A DNA stretch of 64,000 nt from Oceanobacter kriegii DSM 6294. GTDB lineage: Bacteria; Pseudomonadota; Gammaproteobacteria; Pseudomonadales; Oceanobacteraceae. This document shows, in pieces, positions 25,167 through 32,556 of the stretch. A program made the translations under genes and the position numbers. Location: contig NZ_AUGV01000016.1 of NCBI RefSeq assembly GCF_000422845.1, forward strand, positions 62,001 through 126,000, read 5' to 3'. Positions within the stretch are counted from its first letter, which is position 1; each line of letters starts with the position of its first letter. The notes beneath the pieces are model-generated. The model had not been told where the DNA came from and made no database searches. It saw only the letters and a program-made list of their open reading frames with translations.

Positions 25167-26099
25167 ATGCTCACAGGCAAGCATAATCCCTATTTTCTAA
25201 GGCATCAGTCGATCCGGCTGGTGGCGACCTACTGTTTATTAATGGCCGCAGCGCTGTCGGTGCTGGCGCTGGTCGACTATCTGCAAACCAGCACGCTGGA
25301 CTCCATCAGTATTGGTGGGCTGGCAGCATTGTTGGCCGCCTATGGCGGTTTTCTTTTATGGCGCGACCGTCCGTTCGACAGCAGCTGGCCGGAATGGCTG
25401 GTGGTGATTGCGCTGGCAGGCTGGACCATTTCTGGCGTGATGGAAGACCTGTTGGGGGTTCATGCTGCCTACTGGCTGCCTTTCTATCTGGTATTTGCTG
25501 TGCGCTGGGCGCATGCGGCGATGGCCATTGCGGTATTTTCGGCGCTGTTTTCAATGTTGGTGCTGATGGGGGATCTGGGGGCTCGAGGTCAGATTCTGAC
25601 GACTTATCTGGTCAGTGCTGCAACCGCGCTGTGTTTTGGCTGGCTCAACGACCGGGGTGAAGCACACATGCTGGCGCAATTGGGTCAGGACCCGCAAACC
25701 CGGGCTTATACCGAGCGTCAGTTGATTGAGGATCTGGCCAAGGAAATTCCTCGCGCCGACCGTCAAACCAGTCGTCTGCTGCTGGCGGTGGTGGTGATTC
25801 CGCAGCCGTGGAAAACCCAGGGGCGGGAAGTATTGGAGCAGCATCTTTGTGATATTGCCGATGCCCTGCGCCAGTACGCGCTGCCGTTTCACAAGGTCTA
25901 CAAGCTGGATTCCGAAGATTTCGTGGTGTTGATGCCTCACGGCAAAAGTCTCGATATGCAAATGATTGAAACCCGCATGGCGCCGGTACTGGGCAATCCG
26001 GATGAGCTGCCGATGGTGGCCTTGCACTACCAACCGGATGACGATCAGGAATCGCTGTTGGCGCGGATTGAGGAGGCGGTGAATGATTTCAGTCGCTGA
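25167..26099 (+). CDS. Membrane protein with degenerate GGDEF domain (first of a tandem pair)
   Basis: 310 residues from the ATG at 25167 (AAGGACAGCGAG upstream); a longer frame to 25047 is less convincing. Five or six membrane helices occupy about 15-175. The C-terminal part aligns in layout with GGDEF domains: AYTERQLIEDLAKEI for the opening helix and KLDSEDFVVLMPHG at the position of RYGGDEF. The GG[D/E]EF signature is lost, so no diguanylate cyclase activity is expected. It overlaps the next, related gene by 17 nt. Confidence 0.68.
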   Translation: MLTGKHNPYFLRHQSIRLVATYCLLMAAALSVLALVDYLQTSTLDSISIGGLAALLAAYGGFLLWRDRPFDSSWPEWLVVIALAGWTISGVMEDLLGVHAAYWLPFYLVFAVRWAHAAMAIAVFSALFSMLVLMGDLGARGQILTTYLVSAATALCFGWLNDRGEAHMLAQLGQDPQTRAYTERQLIEDLAKEIPRADRQTSRLLLAVVVIPQPWKTQGREVLEQHLCDIADALRQYALPFHKVYKLDSEDFVVLMPHGKSLDMQMIETRMAPVLGNPDELPMVALHYQPDDDQESLLARIEEAVNDFSR

Positions 26100-27063
26100 A
26101 CGACACCGCCAGCAGCCGCTGCTGCGTTGCAGTGTGTTGGTGTTCATGGTGCTGGTGTACAGCTGGAACACCTTCGAGGACTTTATGCTGGGTCGCTACG
26201 ACAAGGTGTTGTGGCAAATGGTGTTGATACCTGTGCTGTTGCTGGCGGCGGTGCTGCTGTGGTTGCGCAAGCATAAATCCCACAACGATTCCGTGGTGCT
26301 GCCTGCGTTGGTGATCTGTGCCGCCGGTGCGTTATGCCTGTTGCCAGAGTATCCGCAGTTGGTATGGCACCAGATTCTGATGCCGCCGTTGGTGGGGTAT
26401 TTTTGCTTGCGAGAAAAAGTCGCCCATGTGTTTGCGGCCGGTTTGGGAGCTTTGGTATTGCTGATAGGACTGTTGTCGGTTGACCCTTTGCTGGCCCTAC
26501 AAGGCACCGCTCAGTACGCCATGATTACCGGCTCGGTGGCCTGTTATGCGGTGATGGTACGGATGCGGGATGCGTCCCTCAATGCGCTGGCGTTGAAGGA
26601 TTGGGAGTCGTTGGCTTACACCGAACGGCAGTTGGAACCGATGGTGCAGCAGGAGCTGTTGCGCAGTGGTTACAACGGCAAGCAGCTGTCGCTGATTGGT
26701 TTTCAGGTTGACGATTACGACCAGCTCAAGAATCAGACCAATGTGCGGCTGTTCTCGCGTTTATGGCCCGCGTTTGTCAGAGCCTTGCAAGACGATGTGC
26801 GTGCTGGTGATGAAGTATTTCGCCAGCGAGATGACCTGTTTGTGCTGATGTTGCCGGATTGCCCCGAAGATGGCGCGATTGTGCTGATGGAGCGGATTCG
26901 GCGTCATCTGGGCGAAACCGAATGGCCAGGCATTGGCGAGTTGTCGTTGATGACGGCGACGGTGACCAGTAATCCGGGCGAAAAGTCGGCCGATCTGGCG
27001 CGCCGACTGTTCACCCGAATGGCCAAGCAAAAACGGGCGTCGTTGCAATCGGCGGCGTTCTGA
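26083..27063 (+). CDS. Membrane protein with degenerate GGDEF domain (second of a tandem pair)
   Basis: 326 residues. Membrane helices span about 15-170. The cytoplasmic part has AYTERQLEPMVQQEL like its neighbour, then VRAGDEVFRQRDDLFVLMLPDCP where an active enzyme has R-x-GGDEF, so the signature is RQRDDLF and catalysis is unlikely. The rest (IVLMERIRRHL, GELSLMTATVTSNPGE) follows the GGDEF fold. The pair probably arose by tandem duplication and may be a receptor or scaffold rather than an enzyme. Confidence 0.7.
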   Translation: MISVAERHRQQPLLRCSVLVFMVLVYSWNTFEDFMLGRYDKVLWQMVLIPVLLLAAVLLWLRKHKSHNDSVVLPALVICAAGALCLLPEYPQLVWHQILMPPLVGYFCLREKVAHVFAAGLGALVLLIGLLSVDPLLALQGTAQYAMITGSVACYAVMVRMRDASLNALALKDWESLAYTERQLEPMVQQELLRSGYNGKQLSLIGFQVDDYDQLKNQTNVRLFSRLWPAFVRALQDDVRAGDEVFRQRDDLFVLMLPDCPEDGAIVLMERIRRHLGETEWPGIGELSLMTATVTSNPGEKSADLARRLFTRMAKQKRASLQSAAF

Positions 27064-27330
27064 TCAGTTGTCGTTTTGGGCGTTACCGTCCAGACGACTT
27101 TGCAGGTAGCGGTTGGTCTTGTTGGCTTCGTTCAGTTGCCAGGTGAGGTCGGCTACCTGCTGTTGCAATTCCTTGCTTTGCTGCTGCTCGGCTTTGTGCT
27201 GCTCGGCAATTTCTTTCAGGCTTTGTTCGGCCGCCGCCACTTGTTGCTTCCATTTCTGACTCAGCCAGAAGCTCACCAACGCGCCTCCCAGCAGAAAACC
27301 GGCCAACAGTGCGGCAATACTGACGATCAT
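27064..27330 (-). CDS. Membrane-anchored coiled-coil protein
   Basis: 88 residues from the ATG at 27330, which follows GGAGCAAG. One N-terminal membrane helix (VSIAALLAGFLLGGALVSFWL) is followed by a Gln/Glu/Lys-rich coiled coil to the end. The form recalls YhcB/DUF1043-type envelope proteins, but no family motif is clear. It is convergent with the degenerate GGDEF gene, with only 1 bp between stop codons region-wise. Confidence 0.6.
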   Translation of the reverse strand: MIVSIAALLAGFLLGGALVSFWLSQKWKQQVAAAEQSLKEIAEQHKAEQQQSKELQQQVADLTWQLNEANKTNRYLQSRLDGNAQNDN

Positions 27331-27465
27331 ATCTTGCTCCAGAAAATCCTCTTGGGGCAGCCATGGTAACCCGCAGCCCGGCTGGTTGAAATGCACGGTG
27401 CAGTCAGTGGCTATCGCATCTGCTACACTGCGCCGCTTTCCATTCAGGGTTTGACGAGGCTTTCT

Positions 27466-28488
27466 GTGACCATTTCAGAACTGGTTCGCCAGCGTGGCGC
27501 CAACTTGTGTATTTTCGATATGGGTCGTCGTATCCAGTCATTGGATGCGGGACTGTTCGACGATATCGAGCAGCAAAAGCGCCCGTACCCGTCGCCTTAT
27601 TTGAAGCACGCCTGGTTGGGCTTGCTGAGCTGGCATCCGAACGAACCGGGCCAGCACGCCATCTGGTTTTTGAAACTGCCGCTTGATGAGCAAGGCTTGC
27701 TGGACGCCCAGGCCCGTGATGGCTTTGTTCGCTACATTGCCCAGCGCATGGCCAGCCCGGAAGCCGACAAGGGCGAAGGTGAAGCACCGTTCAGCTTCAA
27801 GCCGGATGGCAACCGGATGGCGTTTTTCCACGCTTTGGCGGGGCGTCAGTTGGGTGCTGAAAACAGCCGCTTCTACGACACTACACGGGCTTATCTGGCC
27901 GGTGATATTGGTTGGGAAAACTGGCAGCAACTGGGCCTGCAAGGCTTGGCCGAAGTGGTCGCCAATCACGACAAGGACAACAACGAAGCATTGCTGGCAC
28001 GCGCCATTCCGTACCTGCCGACCGTGCCACTAAACGTGGTGCTGGGCTTTATGGAGAACATTGCAGCGGCTCAGGATGTGACGACCGCGGTGAATGATCG
28101 TTTGGCGGCGGTGATCAAGGCCGGTGCTACTGCCAATGACCTGGCGGCCTTCGCGCGGGCGCTGTCGCACAGCCAGAATCTGGAGCAACGGCATTTGTTG
28201 CTGGCGGCGATTTTGCGCCATCCGCAAGCGGTGCAGGTGGAAGTGCTTGCGGCGATTTCCAGCCGTTGTTGGGCCGACTTGAGCGGTGACCTGCTGCTCG
28301 ATTTTCTCGAAGTACTGGCTTCCAACGCCGGTGGCGACGACGTATTCAACGCGTTGGTGGCCGACATGATGAGCCTGCCGGGCATGCGTGACCGCATGAT
28401 GTCGGTGTTCACGTCGGGCAAGCAGAGTTCAAAACTGGATCAGGCGGTGACCCGTTTGCTGGGTGCTGTGCGCGGGCAGATGCAATGA
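27466..28488 (+). CDS. DUF3549 family protein
   Basis: 340 residues from a GTG at 27466 (GACGAGG upstream). The opening LCIFDMGRRIQSLDAGLFDDIEQ and the KHAWLGLLSWHP segment match the Pseudomonas DUF3549 family as I recall it. The protein is soluble and mainly helical with HEAT-like repeats in the C-terminal half. Function unknown. Its stop overlaps the ychJ-like start by 4 nt, so the two are co-translated. Confidence 0.75.
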   Translation: MTISELVRQRGANLCIFDMGRRIQSLDAGLFDDIEQQKRPYPSPYLKHAWLGLLSWHPNEPGQHAIWFLKLPLDEQGLLDAQARDGFVRYIAQRMASPEADKGEGEAPFSFKPDGNRMAFFHALAGRQLGAENSRFYDTTRAYLAGDIGWENWQQLGLQGLAEVVANHDKDNNEALLARAIPYLPTVPLNVVLGFMENIAAAQDVTTAVNDRLAAVIKAGATANDLAAFARALSHSQNLEQRHLLLAAILRHPQAVQVEVLAAISSRCWADLSGDLLLDFLEVLASNAGGDDVFNALVADMMSLPGMRDRMMSVFTSGKQSSKLDQAVTRLLGAVRGQMQ

Positions 28489-28928
28489 CGGCGCTGTGTC
28501 CTTGCGGTAGCCAACAAGACTACGCGGCTTGCTGTCAGCGGTTGCACAATGGCACGCCGGCGGAATCGCCAGAGGCTTTGATGCGTTCACGCTTCAGTGC
28601 ATTCGCGTTGGGGCTGGATGACTACATTCAACAAAGCTGGCACCCGGATACCTGTCCGCAAGGCCCGTTCACCGAAGCGGGCACGCGCTGGACTCAATTG
28701 CAGGTTCAGCAGGCGTCGGAGTCTGGTGATGAGGGGCAGGTGACCTTTGCGGCGACCTTTCATGCCGAAGATGGCTGGCACCAGCTGATCGAGCAGTCTC
28801 GTTTTGTGAAGCAAGCGGACGGCTGGAAGTACCTGGATGGCCAGCCGCAGTGGCTCCGGCTGCAACCCGGTCGCAACGATGCCTGTCCGTGCGGCTCTGG
28901 TTCCAAGTTCAAAAAGTGCTGTGCCTGA
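28485..28928 (+). CDS. YchJ-family protein with two SEC-C zinc motifs
   Basis: 147 residues. An N-terminal CPCGSQQDYAACC and a C-terminal CPCGSGSKFKKCC are SEC-C zinc-binding motifs framing an NTF2-like middle (ALMRSRFSAFALGLDDYIQQSW). This is the UPF0225/YchJ layout; function unknown. Probably one operon with DUF3549. Confidence 0.87.
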   Translation: MTALCPCGSQQDYAACCQRLHNGTPAESPEALMRSRFSAFALGLDDYIQQSWHPDTCPQGPFTEAGTRWTQLQVQQASESGDEGQVTFAATFHAEDGWHQLIEQSRFVKQADGWKYLDGQPQWLRLQPGRNDACPCGSGSKFKKCCA

Positions 28929-28963
28929 GCTGCTCTGCTGGGAATAGTCTGGAGTGGAAAAGC

Positions 28964-29062
28964 TCAGTGGGTGTCCTGGGAGCGGGTCATCCCCTTCAGA
29001 ACCATTCCCCAGATCATGGCAAACGTTCCCACGGTGGCCACCAGCATCGACAGGTTAATCAA
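28964..29062 (-). pseudogene. 3' remnant (or very small gene) of a membrane peptide next to a MITE
   Basis: The minus strand encodes INLSMLVATVGTFAMIWG followed by MVLKGMTRSQDTH and a stop at 28964. The frame stays open to 29090 (SYYSRHTLL before it), where the mobile element begins, and an in-frame stop occurs inside the element. Only a TTG at 29062 could start it, without a ribosome site. A plausible reading is that the element removed the 5' end of a small single-helix membrane protein gene. A functional 32-residue peptide is not excluded. Confidence 0.45.
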
Positions 29063-29091
29063 CAGAGTGTGGCGGCTGTAATAGCTCGTGA

Positions 29092-29356
29092 AGGACCCTC
29101 TGAATAACTCTGCACAGCTCTGCGCGAGTCCTGCAGGTTGTCAGAACAAGGCGGCGAATGCAGTGGAATGACTAGTCCTTTCCAAATTCGCCAACACCGT
29201 TCTGGCGGCCTGCAGGCCGCGCCCTACGGGGATGGCAGGGCATTGCTGACTCTGTGTCGCTGATTTTTGACTTGACCCGTCAGGCCTGCAAATCAGCTCC
29301 GTGATTCAGCTTCGCCTTGTCATCCAGAGCGGGCACCGAGTTATTCAGAGGGTCCT
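29092..29356 (-). mobile_element. MITE-like structured element, copy 2 (265 bp)
   Basis: Ends AGGACCCTCTGAATAACTC and its inverted copy. TA is present at the right (29357-29358) and GA at the left (29090-29091), probably a decayed TA duplication. Inside, GGATGGCAGGGC pairs with GCCTTGTCATCC (12 pairs, two G-T), enclosing GCTGATTT/AAATCAGC; GGCGAAT pairs with ATTCGCC in the other half, and GCGGCCTGCAGGCCGC is a 16-bp palindrome. About 95 percent identical by eye to the copy at 34270. It carries no gene. Confidence 0.85.
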
Positions 29357-29512
29357 TAGCTCTACGTCGCCAGATTCACACTGGCCGCTGGCGGGGGAAT
29401 AGGTTAGTCCCAATTGCTCGCAGTCGGTGATGTGGTTGAGGTCGATACTGTAGACAATCAGTAGCAGCACGACTGGCAAGGTAAACGCGATGGTGCCAAT
29501 ACGCAGTAACAT
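29345..29512 (-). CDS. Small membrane protein whose 3' end is supplied by a MITE
   Basis: 55 residues from the ATG at 29512 (AGAGGAAAG upstream). One membrane helix (IGTIAFTLPVVLLLIVYSI) is followed by a short domain with two cysteines (ITDCEQLGLTYSPASGQCESG). The last three codons and the stop (RTL*) lie inside the mobile element, so the native C-terminus has been replaced; without the element the frame would have run about 11 residues further. Function unknown. Divergent start only 21 bp from the gene at 29534. Confidence 0.6.
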   Translation of the reverse strand: MLLRIGTIAFTLPVVLLLIVYSIDLNHITDCEQLGLTYSPASGQCESGDVELRTL

Positions 29513-29533
29513 GGGATCAATCTTTCCTCTTTT

Positions 29534-30661
29534 ATGATGTCTTGTATCCGGATGGCTCCGCTGGGGCTGGTTACTTCGTGGGCCATGCCGTTGTGGGGCA
29601 TGTTTTTGTGGGGCATGTTTTTGTGGGGCATGTTGCTGGCCATGATAGCACCTCTGTTGCATGCTGCGGACGAGCATGCTGATTCGGTCGTGTCGAACGT
29701 TGTGGTTGTGTCAGAAGCTGCCTCTGCGTCGGAAACAGAGAGCGAAAGCAGTGAAGATAAAGTGCCCCGTCAAGAGCTGGCCCCTGAACTGACCGCTGCT
29801 CTGGCGGCGATTCGCCAGCGTTTAAGCGCGCCTGAATTATCTGATACGGATCGTAGCCGACTGTTGTACGCCATGCAGGAGGTTCGTCAGCGCTGGCCTG
29901 AAGACTGGAGCATACTGCCGCTGGCGTATCGGTGGGCAGAGCGTTCCATGGCTGTTGCCGAACAGGCGTTTGAAGCGGGTCGGCAACGTCAGGTGCAGCG
30001 GATTCTGGATCAGATTTGGCAAATGACACCGTTGCAGCCTGGCCTTGCTGAACTTCAACGACGGGTGGATCAGCGGACCCGGTGGGCCGACGATGAGGGC
30101 GAAGCCGACCCTGCTGGAGCGACGAATCTGGCGTTTGGTACGGGTTCGCCCGAACGTCGTGCGACTGAAAGTACGATGTTTGCTGAAGACAGTTTGCCGA
30201 TGCCCGCTGTTATTTCCCCTCTGATCTCCTCTCAAGCGTCTGAATTACTCGTCGACAGGCAAGAGAGCTCGGATACGTTTGCCCCTGATTTGGAGCTGGT
30301 GGATCTTGCTTTGCTGGACGATGGGGTTCATCGCCAATTCCGTAATCGCAAGCAGGATAATTCACCGGCTTTTGCGCGTTTTACCTTACCTCAGGATGCC
30401 ATCAGCGAGCGTCGGGCCACGATCCAAACCGAGCTACAGCCAGTGTGTGAAGCCGTGGTTGAAAACGGCGCGTCGGTCATTATTCATGCTGCCAATCAGG
30501 ATGACTACCGCTGGCTGACGGTGCGTTTGACGCTTTGTATTCGGCGTGTTGATCCGGCTTTTCGGTTACGCCAAAGCTTCCGCCAGACGGCGGATACCCC
30601 TCATATTTCCCTGCACCCGGGCCGCAGTTTCTCACTGCGGCCGTCTGATGTTTTGAATTGA
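29534..30661 (+). CDS. Uncharacterised exported protein with repeated signal segment
   Basis: About 375 residues. The N-terminus is hydrophobic and contains LWGMF three times from a perfect 15-bp DNA repeat, followed by a probable signal cleavage (LLHAADEH). Residues 45-75 are Ser/Glu-rich. A helical region (about 80-190) precedes a C-terminal part with RATIQTELQPVCEAVVENGASVIIHAAN. No family recognised. The start is uncertain: ATG at 29534, 29537, 29552 or 29585, none with a clear ribosome site. Confidence 0.55.
   Translation: MMSCIRMAPLGLVTSWAMPLWGMFLWGMFLWGMLLAMIAPLLHAADEHADSVVSNVVVVSEAASASETESESSEDKVPRQELAPELTAALAAIRQRLSAPELSDTDRSRLLYAMQEVRQRWPEDWSILPLAYRWAERSMAVAEQAFEAGRQRQVQRILDQIWQMTPLQPGLAELQRRVDQRTRWADDEGEADPAGATNLAFGTGSPERRATESTMFAEDSLPMPAVISPLISSQASELLVDRQESSDTFAPDLELVDLALLDDGVHRQFRNRKQDNSPAFARFTLPQDAISERRATIQTELQPVCEAVVENGASVIIHAANQDDYRWLTVRLTLCIRRVDPAFRLRQSFRQTADTPHISLHPGRSFSLRPSDVLN
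29591..29635 (+). repeat. Three tandem 15-bp repeats in a signal-peptide coding region
   Basis: TTGTGGGGCATGTTT occurs at 29591 and 29606, and TTGTGGGGCATGTTG at 29621. Each adds the five residues LWGMF/L in frame, so copy-number change would alter signal length without a frameshift. Confidence 0.85.
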
Positions 30662-30691
30662 TCTGATCCGCTAACAATCTCTCGGCCATAA

Positions 30692-30755
30692 AAAAAACGC
30701 CAGTAGCTGTAGGGCCCCTCAGACACAAAAAACGCCAGTAGCTGTAGGGCTCCTC
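30692..30755. repeat. 29-bp direct repeat: terminator arm plus MITE end
   Basis: AAAAAACGCCAGTAGCTGTA followed by GGGCCCCTC (30692-30720), and the same with GGGCTCCTC (30727-30755), differ at one base. The left part equals the arm of the phosphatase terminator at 30906; the right part equals the first bases of the mobile element beginning at 30747. The 319 bp between 30662 and 30980 hold no gene: only these repeats, the deleted element and the terminator. Confidence 0.75.
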
Positions 30756-30899
30756 TGAATAACTCTGCGCAGCTCCTGCATCCATGCAGTCGTGCGCGAG
30801 TTCTGCAGGTTGTCATGGGTTTTTTACAACAACCCCGCGGTGAGTGCATCGGAATGGCTGGCCCTTTCCAAATCGGGCTCCGAGTTATTAGAGGGTCTC
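30747..30899 (-). mobile_element. MITE-like structured element, copy 3 (153 bp, internally deleted)
   Basis: Left end GGGCTCCTCTGAATAACTC and right end GAGTTATTAGAGGGTCTC, flanked by TA on both sides (30745-30746, 30900-30901). The left half matches the other copies through CCTTTCCAAAT, then jumps to CGGGCTCCGAGTTATT, so the central and right stems are missing. It shares the insert CTGCATCCATGCAGTCGTGC with the copy at 45412. Confidence 0.75.
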
Positions 30900-30905
30900 T
30901 ACCAT

Positions 30906-30939
30906 AAAAAACGCCAGCAGCTGTCAGGCATACTGGCGT
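30906..30939 (-). terminator. Intrinsic terminator of the phosphatase operon
   Basis: On the minus strand ACGCCAG and CTGGCGT enclose a 15-nt loop and are followed by six T residues, about 40 bp past the lipoprotein phosphatase stop codon. Confidence 0.8.
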
Positions 30940-30980
30940 GAAGTGCCAATTGGAGTCCTTTCTATGAGGGCTTTGTTATA

Positions 30981-32555
30981 TCAATTTTCTGGTGCTTCAC
31001 CGGTCATGGCGTAGCGCATCAGGTGGTAAATCCAGTGTTGTTCCATGGTGCCACCTAACAGGTGTGCGAAAGGGCCGACGGCATACACGGCAACGTCTTC
31101 ACCGCCATGGGTTTCTGACTCCAATGGCACTAACGCCTGTTGCAGGTAATCTTTCGACAGGGCTTCCTGCTCGGTGATGTCCGGCCGCGGCACACTGACG
31201 GCACCCGGGCCGTTGCGGTAGTTCATCGAGGTGTAGGTCTGGCCATCTTCCAGTCGGCTCGGCTCTGACAGTGGTTGACCGTGTTCGTTGTTGGTTTTCA
31301 CCACGCCGTTAATTGGGTTCCCTCGGGTCGGGTAGCCCGCCAATGTGAGGGTATGGCTGTGATCCGCAGTGACCAGCAGCAGAGTGTTGCTGAGGTCCAG
31401 ATTGTTGATCAGCCAGTCGACCGTCTGGTGCAGTTCTTCGGTTTCTTTCAGGGCGCGGTAACCATTACCGGCGTGGTGGGCGTGGTCAATACGGCCTGCT
31501 TCGATCACCAGACTGAACCCTTGCGGGTTGTTCGACAGACGTTTTACCGCGGCTTTGGTCATGTCGGTCAGACTCGGCACGTTCTCGTCACGTTCTTCAA
31601 CGTAGGGCAAATGCGATTCAGCAAACAGCCCGAGCCACTCGCCGTCACTCAAGTCGGCTTCCAGAAGTTGTTGGCGGGTGCTTACGTAATGATGGCCCGC
31701 CTGCTGTTGCCATTCGTTGGCAAGGTGACGACCGTCGGCACGAACGCCGCCATCGGCCTCAGGCACAAACATGCCAAGGCCGCCACCCAGTGCGATGTCG
31801 AGGTCGCTGCTGATCAGCTGCGCGGCAATGTCCTGACAGCCATTGGCGATGGCGTCTGCCGGCAACAGGCTGTCGGCTTCCCAGTTGCGCTCCGGGCTGT
31901 GAGCATAAGTAACGGCTGGGGTGGCATGGGTCAGGCGGGTGGTGGTGACCACGCCGGTGGCTTTGCCAGCCTGGCGGGCGTCGTTGAACAGGGTGTGCAG
32001 CTCGGTGCCATGGCTACTGGCGCAGTTGCTGCGCTCGGCGTCAGCATTGATCGCGATGACGCCGGCGCGGGTTTTGGTTCCTGTCATGAGGGCAGTCATG
32101 GTGCCGGCGGAATCCGGGGTTTGCAGGTCGGTGTTGTAGGTTTTGATCAGTGCTGAGTAAGGCAGGCTTTCAAAGCTCAGGTGGTATTCCTCGCCATCCA
32201 TCCCCAGCTGTTGGCCGCTGTAGATTCGACCAGACGTCAGGGAGGTGATCCCCATGCCGTCGCCGATCACCAGTACAACGTTTTTGGCCATGCCGGTATT
32301 GGCGGCCTGCTGCTGGCGACGGTCGGCCTGCTGTTGGCCATTTTGATACCACTCATTGGTGGTGGTTGGGCTTGTAACTGCAGTCAGTCCTGACATCAAT
32401 GGTGTGTTGTCAGTGTGCTGTGCAGAGTCTTGATCCGGAAGTGTGGAGGCGCATCCGCTTAATACGGTAACAGTGCAGGCCAACAGTGCCGCGGTCATGG
32501 TGCTGTTTTTCTGACCCTGATAGCGAGGGAATGATTTGGGGAATAAATACGTCAT
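30981..32555 (-). CDS. Alkaline phosphatase, lipoprotein type (PhoA family)
   Basis: 524 residues. A lipobox (TVTVLSGC) at about residues 28-35 predicts lipidation. The active site is complete: Asp in NVVLVIGDGMG, nucleophile Ser in TPDSAGTMTA, metal ligands in GRIDHAHHAGN and VTADHSHTL, and the C-terminal His in ESETHGGEDV. It hydrolyses phosphomonoesters outside the cytoplasm. The gene starts 1 nt after the stop of the paralogous phosphatase upstream, so both are on one transcript. The two share most motif blocks and probably arose by duplication. Confidence 0.9.
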   Translation of the reverse strand: MTYLFPKSFPRYQGQKNSTMTAALLACTVTVLSGCASTLPDQDSAQHTDNTPLMSGLTAVTSPTTTNEWYQNGQQQADRRQQQAANTGMAKNVVLVIGDGMGITSLTSGRIYSGQQLGMDGEEYHLSFESLPYSALIKTYNTDLQTPDSAGTMTALMTGTKTRAGVIAINADAERSNCASSHGTELHTLFNDARQAGKATGVVTTTRLTHATPAVTYAHSPERNWEADSLLPADAIANGCQDIAAQLISSDLDIALGGGLGMFVPEADGGVRADGRHLANEWQQQAGHHYVSTRQQLLEADLSDGEWLGLFAESHLPYVEERDENVPSLTDMTKAAVKRLSNNPQGFSLVIEAGRIDHAHHAGNGYRALKETEELHQTVDWLINNLDLSNTLLLVTADHSHTLTLAGYPTRGNPINGVVKTNNEHGQPLSEPSRLEDGQTYTSMNYRNGPGAVSVPRPDITEQEALSKDYLQQALVPLESETHGGEDVAVYAVGPFAHLLGGTMEQHWIYHLMRYAMTGEAPEN

Positions 32556-32556
32556 G

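Noticed and set aside
29091-29357. ERIC, REP or CRISPR repeats as an explanation for the dispersed repeats
   Set aside because: The length, TA flanks, end sequences and single-copy placement fit none of these. No regular repeat-spacer array exists in the window.
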